Notes: generated from the sequence alone by a model not told the origin. Numbered from the stretch's first letter, positions 9,001 to 18,447 are shown. The stretch: DNA of 64,000 bases from Bacteroides sp. AN502(2024) (GCF_041227145.1 NZ_JBGFSP010000003.1:3100001-3164000); one strand, 5' to 3'. Translations and numbers: made by a program.

Positions 9001-9770
9001 TAGATACTCATTCTCATCTTTTTAGTGAAGAATTTACCGAAGACCTGCCGCAGGTGATGGAGCGTGCGCGGGAAGCAGGAGTTTCCCATATTTTTATGCC
9101 CAATATAGACAGTACGACCCTGGACGCTATGTTGGCGGTTTGTAAGGATTATCCCGGATTTTGCTATCCGATGATTGGGCTGCACCCGACTTCTGTCAAT
9201 GAATCGTATGAACAAGAATTGGCGATTGTCGACAAATACTTGTCAACTTCCCAAGAATTTGTGGCTATTGGAGAAATCGGTCTTGATCTTTATTGGGATA
9301 AAACTTTTCTGAAAGAGCAATTATTGGTTTTTGAAAAGCAAATAGAGTGGGCACTGGAATATGATCTTCCCATTGTCGTACATTCAAGAGAAGCGTTTGA
9401 ATATATATATAAGGTAATGGAACCCTATAAAAAAACGTCGTTAGCCGGCATTTTCCATAGTTTTACCGGGACATCGGAAGAAGCGGCGAAACTATTGGAG
9501 TTCGAAGGATTTGTATTAGGTATCAATGGAGTGGTTACTTTTAAGAAGTCGACTTTACCGGAGACGTTGACGAGTGTTCCTTTGGAGCGCATCGTGCTTG
9601 AAACGGATTCCCCTTATCTGGCTCCCGTGCCAAATCGGGGAAAGAGAAATGAGAGTGCCAATGTGAGAGACGTACTCATAAAGGTGGCTGACATTTATCA
9701 GATGGATCCGGAGTATGTGGCGCAGGTCACATCTGCAAATGCGCTAAAAGTGTTTGGAATCCGCAAATAA
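8994..9770 (+). CDS. TatD-family metal-dependent hydrolase
   Basis: A TIM-barrel metallohydrolase related to TatD/YcfH deoxyribonucleases. 258 aa from the ATG at 8994, which overlaps the preceding stop by 7 nt. The metal-binding residues are in the N-terminal IDTHSHL, in IGEIGLDLYW (Glu ligand), in VVHSREA (His), in IFHSFTG (His) and in LETDSPYLAP (Asp). The final GKRNESANV is also typical. A longer in-frame start 23 codons upstream lies within the preceding gene and adds nothing conserved. Confidence 0.93.
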   Translation: MLIDTHSHLFSEEFTEDLPQVMERAREAGVSHIFMPNIDSTTLDAMLAVCKDYPGFCYPMIGLHPTSVNESYEQELAIVDKYLSTSQEFVAIGEIGLDLYWDKTFLKEQLLVFEKQIEWALEYDLPIVVHSREAFEYIYKVMEPYKKTSLAGIFHSFTGTSEEAAKLLEFEGFVLGINGVVTFKKSTLPETLTSVPLERIVLETDSPYLAPVPNRGKRNESANVRDVLIKVADIYQMDPEYVAQVTSANALKVFGIRK

Positions 9771-9856
9771 GGTTCGAAAGGTTTTAAATTATATTAATTT
9801 GCAGTGTTTATTCAAGATAAAAGAGGGAGAATGCTTCAAGAAAAGAAAAAAAAGAA

Positions 9857-9864
9857 TACATTTG
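9857..9864 (+). promoter_or_regulatory. Putative -7 element of tRNA-Ser
   Basis: TACATTTG fits TAnnTTTG and ends 26 nt before the mature tRNA 5' end, which would give a short leader. The A-rich stretch upstream has no clear -33 TTTG. Confidence 0.5.
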
Positions 9865-9890
9865 TAGCTGAAAACGCCTAAAACTTGTAG

Positions 9891-9978
9891 GGAGAGGTGC
9901 TCGAGTGGTTGAAGAGGCACGCCTGGAAAGCGTGTATACGCCAAAAGTGTATCCGGGGTTCGAATCCCCGTCTCTCCG
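9891..9978 (+). tRNA. tRNA-Ser (anticodon GGA)
   Basis: Class II tRNA with a long variable arm. Acceptor stem GGAGAGG pairs with TCTCTCC and G is the discriminator. The anticodon stem CACGC/GCGTG encloses loop CTGGAAA, giving anticodon GGA at 9925-9927 (reads UCC/UCU). The T-arm contains GGGGTTCGAATCCCC. CCA is not encoded. Confidence 0.97.
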
Positions 9979-10049
9979 CAAATAGAAAAGAGAAATGAGA
10001 AGTAAATACAATAATAATCAATTAATTAATCTTAAAAATTAGACACACA

Positions 10050-10853
10050 ATGAAAAAGTTATTTGCAATTGTTGCTGTGATTGGGGTCTTCACTTTTGGC
10101 TCAATTCAATTTGCTCAGGCTCAAGATGCTCCTGCAGCAGAACAAACTGAACAACAAGCTGCTCCTGCCGCTGAAGCTACTACTGCTCCTGCTGCTCCTG
10201 CCGCAGAAGAAGGTGGTATTCACAAGGAACTCAAAGTTAAATTCATCGAAGGTACTGCATCTTTCATGAGTTTGGTAGCTATCGCTTTGGTGATCGGTTT
10301 GGCTTTCTGCATCGAACGTATCATTTATTTGAGCTTGGCTGAAATCAACACAAAGAAATTCATGGCATCTATCGAGGCTGCTTTGGAAAAAGGTGATGTT
10401 GAAGCCGCTAAAGACATCGCTCGTAACACCAGAGGCCCGGTTGCTTCCATCTATTATCAAGGTCTGATGAGAATTGATCAGGGTATTGATGTAGTTGAGA
10501 AGTCAGTTGTATCTTACGGTGGTGTACAGGCAGGTTACCTTGAAAAAGGATGTTCTTGGATCACACTGTTTATCGCAATGGCTCCGTCACTCGGATTCTT
10601 GGGTACTGTAATCGGTATGGTGCAGGCATTTGATAAGATCCAACAGGTAGGTGATATCTCTCCGACGGTTGTTGCAGGTGGTATGAAAGTTGCCTTGATT
10701 ACAACTATCTTCGGTTTGATCGTTGCCTTGATTCTTCAAGTATTCTACAACTATGTACTTTCTAAAATTGAGGCTCTTACAAGTGAAATGGAAGATTCTT
10801 CTATCTCTTTGCTTGACATGGTAATCAAATATAATTTGAAATATAAAAAATAA
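10050..10853 (+). CDS. exbB: ExbB/TolQ-family proton channel protein
   Basis: Inner-membrane proton channel subunit that energises TonB with ExbD. 267 aa. An N-terminal signal-like segment ending AQAQ is followed by a low-complexity Ala/Pro/Glu linker (residues about 28-55), unlike the shorter E. coli protein. Three membrane segments follow: around 68-90, around 175-195 (IAMAPSLGFLGTVIGMVQAF, the MotA/TolQ/ExbB signature) and around 220-240. The linker is encoded by repeated GCTCCTGC-like codons, so its length could vary between strains. It is first in a four-gene operon ending at a terminator at 12470. Confidence 0.94.
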   Translation: MKKLFAIVAVIGVFTFGSIQFAQAQDAPAAEQTEQQAAPAAEATTAPAAPAAEEGGIHKELKVKFIEGTASFMSLVAIALVIGLAFCIERIIYLSLAEINTKKFMASIEAALEKGDVEAAKDIARNTRGPVASIYYQGLMRIDQGIDVVEKSVVSYGGVQAGYLEKGCSWITLFIAMAPSLGFLGTVIGMVQAFDKIQQVGDISPTVVAGGMKVALITTIFGLIVALILQVFYNYVLSKIEALTSEMEDSSISLLDMVIKYNLKYKK

Positions 10854-10859
10854 TCAGAA

Positions 10860-11345
10860 ATGAGTAAGTTAACATATAGAATATCGTATTACGCATTGTA
10901 TGCGATGTTTGCTATTATTCTGATCGTTATTGGCTTGTTCTTCTTAGGAGGAAATGCCACGGGCGATGCCTTGGTTCCGGGAGTAGATCCCGAAATGTGG
11001 CAACCGGCTCAAACAGACGCCTTACTCTATTTGATGTACGTTTTGTTTGGCTTAGCCATTGCAGCCACTCTCATTGGTGCTGTACTTCAATTTGGGGCAG
11101 CTTTGAAGGATAACCCGGCAAACGCTATCAAATCTTTACTTGGTTTGGTTCTTTTAGTTGTTGTTCTTATTGTAGCTTGGGCAATGGGTGATAGTACACC
11201 GTTGCAGATTCCTGGCTATAGTGGTACGGACAATGTTCCTTTCTGGCTGAAACTGACAGATATGTTCCTTTATTCTATTTACATATTGTTGTTTGTGACA
11301 GTTGTTGCAATCATTGGTAGTGGTATAAAGAAAAAATTATCGTAA
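10860..11345 (+). CDS. Small integral membrane protein of the exb operon
   Basis: 161 aa. At least three predicted membrane helices: about residues 9-30 (YALYAMFAIILIVIGLFFL), 58-80 and 91-110 (LLGLVLLVVVLIVAWAM), with a fourth near 133-155. It has no recognised catalytic motif. It starts 6 bp after exbB and precedes two exbD genes, so it is probably an accessory subunit of the same complex. This is inference from position only. Confidence 0.8.
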   Translation: MSKLTYRISYYALYAMFAIILIVIGLFFLGGNATGDALVPGVDPEMWQPAQTDALLYLMYVLFGLAIAATLIGAVLQFGAALKDNPANAIKSLLGLVLLVVVLIVAWAMGDSTPLQIPGYSGTDNVPFWLKLTDMFLYSIYILLFVTVVAIIGSGIKKKLS

Positions 11346-11380
11346 TCAATTGAGGATACTCGATTAAATAAGTTATTAAA

Positions 11381-11974
11381 ATGGCAAAAGGAAAAAGAAA
11401 AGTTCCTGATATTAATTCAAGTTCTACGGCAGACATCGCTTTCTTGTTGCTGATCTTCTTCTTGATTACGACATCAATGGATACGGATCGTGGTTTGGCA
11501 AGACTTTTGCCTCCACCTCCCGAAGATGAGCAGAATGAGAATACCGATAAAATTAAAGAGCGTAACATCTTGCAGGTTTATTTGAATAAGGATGATGCTT
11601 TGATGTGCGGAAATGATTATATCGGTGTTGATCAGTTGAGGCAGAAAGCCAAAGACTTTATTGCTAATGTCAATAATGCTGAGAATATGCCGGAAAAGAC
11701 ACAAAAAAATGTCGAATTCTTTGGTACTGTTCTGGCTAATGACAAGCATGTAATTTCTTTGCAGAATGACCGTGGATCTTCTTATCAGGCATATATAAGT
11801 GTGCAGAATGAATTGGTTGCTGCATACAATGAATTGAGAGATGAACTGGCTCAAGAAAAGTTTGGGGTTGCTTATGCAGAACTGAATGATGCACAGCAGA
11901 AAGCTGTTCGTGAAGTTTATCCGCAACGAATCTCTGAGGCAGAACCTAAAAAATACGGAGAAAAAAAGAAGTAA
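11381..11974 (+). CDS. exbD: ExbD/TolR-family protein (first)
   Basis: 197 aa. A short basic cytoplasmic N terminus (MAKGKRKVPDINSSSTADI) leads into one membrane helix (about residues 18-33, AFLLLIFFLITTSMDTD). ExbD/TolR helices carry a proton-path Asp; here the Asp in STADIAFLLL is the likely equivalent. The periplasmic part is longer than in E. coli ExbD and includes a Glu/Lys-rich segment. A second exbD-like gene starts 3 bp downstream, as in other Bacteroidetes. Confidence 0.92.
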   Translation: MAKGKRKVPDINSSSTADIAFLLLIFFLITTSMDTDRGLARLLPPPPEDEQNENTDKIKERNILQVYLNKDDALMCGNDYIGVDQLRQKAKDFIANVNNAENMPEKTQKNVEFFGTVLANDKHVISLQNDRGSSYQAYISVQNELVAAYNELRDELAQEKFGVAYAELNDAQQKAVREVYPQRISEAEPKKYGEKKK

Positions 11975-11977
11975 GTA

Positions 11978-12451
11978 ATGGGAAAATTTAATAAAACTGG
12001 TAAACGTGAAATGCCGGCATTGAATACTTCTTCGTTGCCTGACCTTATCTTTACCTTGTTGTTCTTCTTTATGATTGTAACAACAATGCGTGAGGTAACA
12101 TTAAAGGTGCAGTTTACACTTCCGCAAGGTACTGAACTCGAAAAACTGGAGAAGAAATCGCTGGTAACATTCATCTATATAGGAGAACCTACACAGGAAT
12201 ATCGCGCGAAAATGGGTACTGAAAGTCGTATTCAGCTGAATGACAGCTATGCTGAAGTTAGTGAAGTACAAGACTTTATTTTTCAGGAACGTGCAAGTAT
12301 GAATGAAGGTGATGCAGCTAAAATGACTGTGTCTCTGAAAGTAGATCAAAAGACAAAGATGGGTATTGTTACTGATGTAAAAAATGCTCTTAGAAAATCT
12401 TATGCTTTGAAGATTAACTATTCATCTACTAAACGTGGTGAAAAAAAGTAA
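11978..12451 (+). CDS. ExbD/TolR-family protein (second)
   Basis: 157 aa. It starts MGKFNKTGKREMPALNTSSLPDL and has one membrane helix (LIFTLLFFFMIVTTM, about residues 24-38), with the conserved Asp just before it. The periplasmic domain of about 110 residues ends in KKNALRKSYALKINYSS-like sequence typical of ExbD. Paired exbD genes suggest a hetero-oligomeric pore with the upstream ExbB. It is the last gene of the operon and is followed by a long terminator hairpin. Confidence 0.92.
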   Translation: MGKFNKTGKREMPALNTSSLPDLIFTLLFFFMIVTTMREVTLKVQFTLPQGTELEKLEKKSLVTFIYIGEPTQEYRAKMGTESRIQLNDSYAEVSEVQDFIFQERASMNEGDAAKMTVSLKVDQKTKMGIVTDVKNALRKSYALKINYSSTKRGEKK

Positions 12452-12469
12452 TTAGTTAATTTGATATAT

Positions 12470-12512
12470 AAAAAGAAAGGGTGTCCAATCAGTTTGGATA
12501 CCCTTTCTTTTT
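12470..12512 (+). terminator. Terminator of the exbB/exbD operon
   Basis: A long hairpin: AAAGAAAGGGTGTCCAA pairs with TTGGATACCCTTTCTTT around a short loop and is followed by T residues. Because both arms contain A/T tracts, it could work in either direction. Confidence 0.9.
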
Positions 12513-12896
12513 ATGTATCCGTCCGAAAAAAGCAACTGTAAACGGACAACAAGGCATTGCCGCAGGTTTGGGAGAAGCAGGAAACGCTTTCTTTAGCGTG
12601 TCTTCAAACGAAAAGGAGCTAAAAACGGCGTATCTAACGTATTCCGGAAGTGATTGGACCCATTGTTTGCCGATGATTGCTACTTTTCGATTTGTTTGAT
12701 GGAAAAGACAACGTTTCTTGTTATTTCCAACGATGAATGTGGCAATAAACAGGCAACAATGGGTTGCCGCAAGTCGGAGGGAAGCCGAAGACCGTGTTTC
12801 TTGTCCCTATCACGGCTGTTTCTTCCCATATTCCGTTGTTTCTTCTGCCACTATGCCATACCGGGCCTACCGTATGGATGATTTTCGAACCGATGC
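12513..12896. other. Intergenic stretch with no supported gene
   Basis: About 380 bp between the exb terminator and a convergent acetyltransferase gene. Overlapping short frames occur on the plus strand, but none has a ribosome-binding site or recognisable product. Two loosely similar segments (about 12547-12578 and 12753-12784, both containing a TTGCCGCA core and ending GAAGC) suggest a degenerate duplicated repeat. Nothing else is evident. Confidence 0.5.
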
Positions 12897-13433
12897 TTAC
12901 ATTTTTATTCCGTATACTTCCGTATGAATCTTATTTTTGATTGCTTCAAAATCCTTTTCACAATCCAATTCCCCTTGTACCATTAAATACATGGGCAGGA
13001 AATCGTCTTCGGGCTTGTAAGGGGGTTGGCAATACTCTTTTTCCCACAGCGTAAAGCCTTGGCGTTGATAAAAGCTGATACGTCGTTTGGCCATCTCCTC
13101 TACCGGGCGTTCCACTTCCAATACAATCGGGCGTTTTAAATAACTGCACAAGTATTCCAGCGTACGTTTTCCATATCCTCTATTTCGCAGGACAGGATTG
13201 GTTGCAAAGTGTTCTACATAGCAGAAACTGTCAAAATCCCAATAGGTAATGAAGCCGACCGGCAGGTCATCATCCAAGATGATGTTATTATAGAAGTTGC
13301 CCGTACGATCTGTGTATTTGCGCAGTTGTTCCAACTGGCGGTACTCTTCCGGTGGAAATGAATCAATTAGAAGCTCTTCCATGAATCGGTATGCTTGCTG
13401 ATCCGAAGTACTGATTGGATGAAGTCTGATCAT
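12897..13433 (-). CDS. GNAT-family N-acetyltransferase
   Basis: 178 aa. The GNAT fold is recognisable from the acetyl-CoA loop NPVLRNRGYGKRTLEYL (Arg/Gly-rich motif A, about residues 80-96), preceded by the beta-strand VEHFATNP and followed by VLEVERP and the C-terminal SFYQRQGFTLWEKEY (motif B). Substrate unknown. It is a single-gene unit on the minus strand, separated by 43 bp from the end of the M64 peptidase gene upstream. Confidence 0.88.
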   Translation of the reverse strand: MIRLHPISTSDQQAYRFMEELLIDSFPPEEYRQLEQLRKYTDRTGNFYNNIILDDDLPVGFITYWDFDSFCYVEHFATNPVLRNRGYGKRTLEYLCSYLKRPIVLEVERPVEEMAKRRISFYQRQGFTLWEKEYCQPPYKPEDDFLPMYLMVQGELDCEKDFEAIKNKIHTEVYGIKM

Positions 13434-13476
13434 GAGGTTTGGGTTTTAAGTTTGACAATCCTATCATTGTATTCCA

Positions 13477-14754
13477 TTAAGGAATGTAAAATTCAATCAT
13501 TCGACGGATGGCACGTTGACAGACCGGACAAAATTCCGGATATTGGTTTGTTTTCATGCGGCAGTCGTAAGCCGGACGATACATACCTTTGGCAGAGTAT
13601 CCGCCTCCTTCATATACTCCTACCGGATATTTCTTTTTTTCGGCAACAGGGGTAGGGACCGGAGTTCCCGACGGAAGCATATCTTCCCATTTGGAAGCGA
13701 AGTTTACCCGTGTTGAAATATTCTGTTCCCACGGTTCGACATCCAGCGGATAAGTATCTGTCATCACATCATCTTCATAGAAATATTCATCGGCCAATCC
13801 ACCGAAACTATGTCCGAATTCGTGCACTACCACCGGTTTGAACATCGGGTGATGCGTTGTGGTCAGCGTATATGAATTGTATATCCCTCCTCCACCATAT
13901 ACATCTGTGTTAGCCAGGATAATGATATGTTCGTAAGGGATGCCTGCCAATGCATTGTGGACAGATTTGATCCGACTGGTAGTCAGATAGCGGTCCGAAT
14001 AAAAGGTATCGAAATGCGAACTGACTGCCGTTTGTTTCCACTGGTTTTCACGGGGAACACTGACACCGCTGTCCGTAGAAGGGCTTGCTACGGCAACAAT
14101 ATTAAATTTACCCTTCATGGAATGAAACGGTTCATACGAAAATAAGCTTTCACAGGTGCGTTGTGCATCCTGATAGAAAATATCCATCTCTTTCTCCGTG
14201 TATCCTTCTGCAAGGATGGCAACGTCTATGCAGTCTGTTTCATTACCACTTCGATGCATGTATCGATGTGGAGTGACATGTGATACTCCCCGTTTATGAA
14301 TCAATATATCATCCGGACTCACGATATGCTTGTAGGCAGCTATTCTTTTTTTTCGCGGAGAATATAAAGTGACTTCTATCTCCACGGGCTGTTTAGGATA
14401 AGGAAGAAGGAACGTGTTCTCAAATCCTTTGGCCGTTTCTTTGGCTTCGTCTGTAGATAGCCATTCTTGAAACAAAGAAGAGAATGATGTTTTGTAGATG
14501 CACTGTTTGTTGGCAAGGTCTTTCACTATAATTTGTCCGTTGCCTTCCAGAGGAAGTTCCGAAAGATGATGGCGACGTCCTGCCCAGGTAGGAAGCTGTG
14601 ACAGCTCATCCAGATAAATAGCCTGTTGTGCAGCATTCCCGGTAAAGATATAATCCACTCGCAATGTTTTGTCCTGAAAATAATCAGCAAAATTCTGTGC
14701 ATAACTTCCTATAGAAGTGCAGAAACACAGAATGATACAGCAAATATGTTTCAT
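13477..14754 (-). CDS. Secreted M64-family (IgA peptidase-like) metalloprotease
   Basis: 425 aa from the Met at 14754, which opens a signal peptide (MKHICCIILCFCTSIGSYAQ). The open frame extends 47 codons further upstream, across the promoter-like TACCTTTG, and is not used here. An N-terminal domain (about 25-140) of the M64 N-terminal type precedes the peptidase domain. The zinc site is HEFGHSFGGLADEY (HExxHxxGxxD), and ILAEGYTEKEMDIF and IIILANTDVYGGGG are family signatures. C-terminal CRMKTNQYPEFCPVC may form a disulfide or metal site. The family is named for the Clostridium ramosum IgA protease; the actual substrate here is unknown. Confidence 0.9.
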   Translation of the reverse strand: MKHICCIILCFCTSIGSYAQNFADYFQDKTLRVDYIFTGNAAQQAIYLDELSQLPTWAGRRHHLSELPLEGNGQIIVKDLANKQCIYKTSFSSLFQEWLSTDEAKETAKGFENTFLLPYPKQPVEIEVTLYSPRKKRIAAYKHIVSPDDILIHKRGVSHVTPHRYMHRSGNETDCIDVAILAEGYTEKEMDIFYQDAQRTCESLFSYEPFHSMKGKFNIVAVASPSTDSGVSVPRENQWKQTAVSSHFDTFYSDRYLTTSRIKSVHNALAGIPYEHIIILANTDVYGGGGIYNSYTLTTTHHPMFKPVVVHEFGHSFGGLADEYFYEDDVMTDTYPLDVEPWEQNISTRVNFASKWEDMLPSGTPVPTPVAEKKKYPVGVYEGGGYSAKGMYRPAYDCRMKTNQYPEFCPVCQRAIRRMIEFYIP

Positions 14755-14780
14755 ATAAACGGTATATTTATGTTTTCTTG

Positions 14781-14788
14781 CAAAGGTA
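14781..14788 (-). promoter_or_regulatory. Putative -7 element of the M64 peptidase gene
   Basis: TACCTTTG on the minus strand, 27 nt upstream of the chosen ATG, matches TAnnTTTG. Confidence 0.5.
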
Positions 14789-14842
14789 CAAACTATTGCA
14801 GACTTATCCGCTTTCTGCAAATAAAAGTGATAGATTATAGTA

Positions 14843-14869
14843 TTTGTTATTGAAAAATCGCTAACTTTG
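14843..14869 (+). promoter_or_regulatory. Putative promoter of the Lrp/AsnC regulator
   Basis: TAACTTTG (14862-14869) fits the -7 element. A TTTG at 14843-14846 could be the -33 element, but the spacer is only 15 nt, shorter than the usual 19-21. The start codon is 38 nt downstream. Confidence 0.45.
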
Positions 14870-14907
14870 CATAGAAGATTCATTGATAAAAACAATTTGA
14901 TTCAAAA

Positions 14908-15387
14908 ATGGGACATCATCAATTAGATGCTTTAGATGAGCAAATTCTGAAACTGATTGCAGGGAATGCGCGTATTCCTTTTTTGGAAGTAGCAAGAGCA
15001 TGTAATGTTTCTGGTGCTGCGATCCATCAGCGTATTCAGAAGCTTACTAATTTGGGTATATTAAAAGGTTCGGAGTATGTCATCGACTCCGAGAAAATCG
15101 GATACGAGACTTGCGCTTATATTGGTATATATCTGAAAGATCCCGAATCCTTTGATTCGGTAACAAGAGCTTTAGAAGCTATCCCCGAAGTGGTGGAATG
15201 TCATTTTACTACCGGAAAATACGATATGTTTATCAAAATTTACGCAAAGAATAATCATCATTTATTGAGTATTATCCACGATAAGCTGCAACCATTGGGG
15301 TTGGCACGTACCGAAACATTAATCTCCTTCCATGAAGCCATTAAGCGGCAGATGCCGATCATAGTCGACATAGAAGATGAAGATTAA
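14908..15387 (+). CDS. Lrp/AsnC-family transcriptional regulator
   Basis: 159 aa. The N-terminal winged helix-turn-helix (about residues 4-60) has the AsnC pattern LDALDEQILKLIAGNARIPFLEVARACNVSGAAIHQRIQKL. The C-terminal RAM domain (about 65-150) carries VPEVVECHFTTGKYDMFIKI-type sequence that binds amino acids and mediates octamer assembly. The ligand is not predictable. It is divergent from the M64 peptidase gene with about 150 bp between the starts, so it could control that gene or itself; nothing in the sequence decides this. Confidence 0.93.
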   Translation: MGHHQLDALDEQILKLIAGNARIPFLEVARACNVSGAAIHQRIQKLTNLGILKGSEYVIDSEKIGYETCAYIGIYLKDPESFDSVTRALEAIPEVVECHFTTGKYDMFIKIYAKNNHHLLSIIHDKLQPLGLARTETLISFHEAIKRQMPIIVDIEDED

Positions 15388-15390
15388 TCG

Positions 15391-15885
15391 TTATTTTCTT
15401 ACATAATCAACAAAAGCATAGGAGTAGAGATGTTTCTCATCCGCAGGATGAGCTTCTCTGCTTTTTTCTTGCCACACCTCCGATGATACTTCAGGAAAAT
15501 AAGCGTCGGCTTCGGGGGCTATGCTGTCTATCTCTGTCAGGCAAAGTTCGTCCGCGAAGGAAAGGGCCTGTTGATAAATACTTGCTCCTCCTATGATATA
15601 AATATGTTCCTCCTCTTTGCAACTTTGCAAAGCTGCTTCGAGTGAAGGGAAAACTTCAGCACCGGGACATTCTGTAGCCGGGCTGGAAGATAAAACGATG
15701 TTTCTGCGATTGGGTAATGCGCCTTTGGGTAATGATTCGAAAGTTTTGCGTCCCATCAATATGGTGTTTCCGGTAGTTAGCGCTTTGAAACGTTTCAAAT
15801 CATTAGGTAGCCAGAAAAGAAGTTTGTTCTCGAAGCCTATAGCCATACGGCGGTCTACGGCAGCAATGATAGATATTTTACTCAT
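15391..15885 (-). CDS. folA: Dihydrofolate reductase
   Basis: Reduces dihydrofolate to tetrahydrofolate with NADPH. 164 aa, a usual chromosomal DHFR length. Visible motifs are SIIAAVDRRMAIGFENKLLFWLPNDLKRFK (the N-terminal strand and the catalytic acidic region), LMGRKTFESLP (NADPH binding), RRNIVLSSS and IYIIGGASIYQQAL. It starts 4 nt after thyA ends, so thyA-folA is one transcript; the enzyme recycles the dihydrofolate made by ThyA. Confidence 0.95.
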   Translation of the reverse strand: MSKISIIAAVDRRMAIGFENKLLFWLPNDLKRFKALTTGNTILMGRKTFESLPKGALPNRRNIVLSSSPATECPGAEVFPSLEAALQSCKEEEHIYIIGGASIYQQALSFADELCLTEIDSIAPEADAYFPEVSSEVWQEKSREAHPADEKHLYSYAFVDYVRK

Positions 15886-15889
15886 GAAG

Positions 15890-16684
15890 TTACACGGCTA
15901 CTGTTCCGGCAATATGCGGATGCGGGTTATAGTTCACTAATTCAAAGTCCTCAAATTTGAAGTCGAAGATGTTTTTTACATCCGGATTGATCTTCATTTG
16001 TGGCAATGGACGAGGTTCTCGTGATAATTGGAGTTGCACTTGTTCCAGATGGTTCAGGTAGATATGTGCATCACCGAGAGTATGGACGAAATCTCCGGCT
16101 TTCAATCCCGTCACTTGTGCCATCATTTGCAGCAATAATGCGTATGAAGCAATATTGAAAGGAACACCGAGGAAAATATCAGCGCTGCGTTGATATAGTT
16201 GCAGGCTTAACCGTCCGTTTGCTACATAAAACTGAAAGAAGGCGTGGCAGGGGGGCAAATTCATCTGATTCAGGTCTGCTACGTTCCAAGCGCTTACAAT
16301 GATACGGCGTGAATCTGGATGATGTTTGATTGTTTCTACCACTTCACTGATCTGGTCGATAAATCCACCGTTATAGTCAGGCCATGAACGCCATTGATAG
16401 CCATAAATATGTCCTAAGTCACCGTTTTCATCCGCCCATTCGTTCCAGATACGCACTCCATGTTCCTGAAGATATTTCACATTAGTATCTCCCTGTAGAA
16501 ACCAGAGCAATTCGTATATGATGGATTTCAGATGTAGTTTCTTGGTTGTCAGGCATGGGAAGCCGTCATCCAGATTAAAACGCATTTGATGGCCGAAAAT
16601 GCTGATAGTGCCGGTACCGGTACGGTCACTTTTTTCTGTACCTTCGGTGAGTACACGATTGAGTAAATCCAGATATTGTTTCAT
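15890..16684 (-). CDS. thyA: Thymidylate synthase
   Basis: Methylates dUMP to dTMP using methylene-tetrahydrofolate. The Met at 16684 gives exactly 264 aa, the classic ThyA length. The open frame runs 23 codons further upstream into the end of the neighbouring gene and is rejected. Motifs: [18 protein letters not shown] near the N terminus, the catalytic Cys in [44 protein letters not shown] and the C-terminal [11 protein letters not shown]. It is upstream of folA with a 4-nt gap. Confidence 0.97.
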   Translation of the reverse strand: MKQYLDLLNRVLTEGTEKSDRTGTGTISIFGHQMRFNLDDGFPCLTTKKLHLKSIIYELLWFLQGDTNVKYLQEHGVRIWNEWADENGDLGHIYGYQWRSWPDYNGGFIDQISEVVETIKHHPDSRRIIVSAWNVADLNQMNLPPCHAFFQFYVANGRLSLQLYQRSADIFLGVPFNIASYALLLQMMAQVTGLKAGDFVHTLGDAHIYLNHLEQVQLQLSREPRPLPQMKINPDVKNIFDFKFEDFELVNYNPHPHIAGTVAV

Positions 16685-16724
16685 AATGAATAATGAGTTG
16701 TGGTGAAAAAATCTTCGCACAAAA

Positions 16725-18008
16725 TTACAAAAATGGAGTGAATAAATTAGCAAACCAGCCGATGAACTTCTTCCACGGAGAACGCTTTTTCCAGAATTCA
16801 GGTGTCAGTTGAGTGCAATGCTCGATATCGTTTCGGAACATGGTATTTAATTCATCCGTTATTTTTGTATCAAAGATAAAAGCATTTGTCTCATAGTCAT
16901 ACCGCAGGCTGCGGCTGTTCAGGTTGGCAGTGCCGACAGTACAGAACAAATCATCCACCATCATTATTTTAGAGTGATGAAATCCGCCGTTGTACATGTA
17001 GACGGTAGCCCCTCTTTTCATCAGCTTGTGTAATTTATAGAGTGCGGCATCCGGAGTAAACGGGATATCGGAGGCGGAAGAAACCATGATTGTGACATCT
17101 ACACCTCGGTCGATTGTTCGGTTTAACGCCTTTTTGATTGAAGAAGTCGGTACAAAATAAGGATTGACGATATGAACGTTTTTTTGTGCCGAATAAATGC
17201 TCATGGCATAAGTATGACTCAACATGCGACTATTCTTTTTCGGGGTACGGTCTACGATTGCTACCATCATATCCGCGCTGTCCGTTTGTGCTTCGCATGG
17301 GGGAAAATAAGCTTCTCCACCTATATTTTGTTTGGTTTCCTTGTTCCAGATCGTTAGAAATATCTCTTGCAGAGCATTGACTGCATCTCCTTCGATGCGC
17401 ATGTGCATATCACGCCAGGTTCCGATTTTAGGTAGTCCGTTAATGTAGTAGTCAGCGATGTTCATTCCACCGGTATAGGCCACTTTTCCATCGATGACAA
17501 CTATTTTCCGGTGGTCGCGGTGGGCGGCATGATTGATATAAGGGAATGTGAACGGATCGAACTTGACAATCTCGATTCCTTGTTCACGTATTTTTTTGAG
17601 ATGTTTCTTTTTGAGCGGTTTGCTGTTCGACCAGTTTCCGAATGCATCGAACATGGCCCGTACTTCAACCCCTTCCTTCACTTTTTCGGCCAACAGGTCA
17701 AATAAAGCATTGGCGATGGAGTCATTTCGGAAGTTGAAATATTCCAGATGGATGTGGTGTTTAGCTTCCCGGATAGCTTCGAACAAATCGATAAATTTCT
17801 CCCGTCCGCTTTTTAGCAGTTTTACCTTATTATTATCAGATATGGGAATTCCTGATTTTTGTAAATAACGTAGCACAAGGGAATCGCTGGTTAATCCGAT
17901 TGAGTCTCTGGAATGTATTATCAGACTATCGATGATATCTGCCTGAACATTCAATATAGGCAGGAACAATAATAAAATAAATATACGTAGTTTCAAAACT
18001 CTTTTCAC
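16725..18008 (-). CDS. cls: Phospholipase D-family cardiolipin synthase
   Basis: Joins two phosphatidylglycerols (or PG with another donor) to form cardiolipin. 427 aa. An N-terminal hydrophobic segment (about residues 8-23) may be a signal or membrane anchor. Two HxKxxxxD motifs are visible, HRKIVVIDG (about 163-171) and [10 protein letters not shown] (about 341-350), each followed by the usual GGMN or GTANLNSRS. The start is ambiguous: the GTG at 18008 directly follows AAAGGA with almost no spacing, while an in-frame TTG four codons in (17996) has better spacing. TATCTTTG at about 18030-18037 on the minus strand looks like the -7 element. Confidence 0.88.
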   Translation of the reverse strand: MKRVLKLRIFILLLFLPILNVQADIIDSLIIHSRDSIGLTSDSLVLRYLQKSGIPISDNNKVKLLKSGREKFIDLFEAIREAKHHIHLEYFNFRNDSIANALFDLLAEKVKEGVEVRAMFDAFGNWSNSKPLKKKHLKKIREQGIEIVKFDPFTFPYINHAAHRDHRKIVVIDGKVAYTGGMNIADYYINGLPKIGTWRDMHMRIEGDAVNALQEIFLTIWNKETKQNIGGEAYFPPCEAQTDSADMMVAIVDRTPKKNSRMLSHTYAMSIYSAQKNVHIVNPYFVPTSSIKKALNRTIDRGVDVTIMVSSASDIPFTPDAALYKLHKLMKRGATVYMYNGGFHHSKIMMVDDLFCTVGTANLNSRSLRYDYETNAFIFDTKITDELNTMFRNDIEHCTQLTPEFWKKRSPWKKFIGWFANLFTPFL

Positions 18009-18117
18009 TCCTTTAGTTTACAGAGGAACAAAGATACGATATCTAAGTTTGAGCTTCTTTGCCAGTCAGGGGATATTTATCATTCTTTAACGAAACAATT
18101 CCTTTTTCAGGAGTTAA

Positions 18118-18447
18118 TTATGCCATTGAAGCAATCTTGCGTGTGACCATGAATAATAGTACAACGGCTGCAATCATAACTGATTTCGGATCAAGGTTAG
18201 CAATGTCATGGTTAATCATACCGATAAGAACTTCCCTTATGGTTTCCCAAGCTGCTTCCAAGCCGCCTAACCATATAAAGAGTGCGGCCGTTACAGTCAT
18301 TATGAAAGCGCTCCAAATACGAGCCGGATGATTGCTACGACCGGGTAAGCCGTGCATGACACGACGACTGAATCCGTTATCTGCTATTTCCTGCTTGTTT
18401 TCTGCGAAGAAATCGTGTAAGAGCTTATCATTGTCTATTTCTGTCAT
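18118..18447 (-). CDS. Small membrane protein (DUF5056-like) encoded with the ECF sigma factor
   Basis: 109 aa. It has a hydrophilic N-terminal 40 residues (DKLLHDFFAENKQEIADNGF) followed by two hydrophobic helices (about 44-64 and 88-104). The organisation resembles small proteins encoded directly after ECF sigma factors in Bacteroides (DUF5056-like), which may hold or sense the sigma factor at the membrane. Its start lies inside the end of the sigma gene (20-nt overlap), so the two are translationally coupled. An anti-sigma role is inference; it has no recognisable zinc or FecR domain. Confidence 0.78.
   Translation of the reverse strand: MTEIDNDKLLHDFFAENKQEIADNGFSRRVMHGLPGRSNHPARIWSAFIMTVTAALFIWLGGLEAAWETIREVLIGMINHDIANLDPKSVMIAAVVLLFMVTRKIASMA

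Noticed and set aside
9808..10011. A minus-strand frame across tRNA-Ser
   Set aside because: It is antisense to a clear tRNA gene and has no protein features.
12481..12927. Three overlapping small frames after the exb operon
   Set aside because: They overlap each other or a terminator, lack start signals and resemble no protein.
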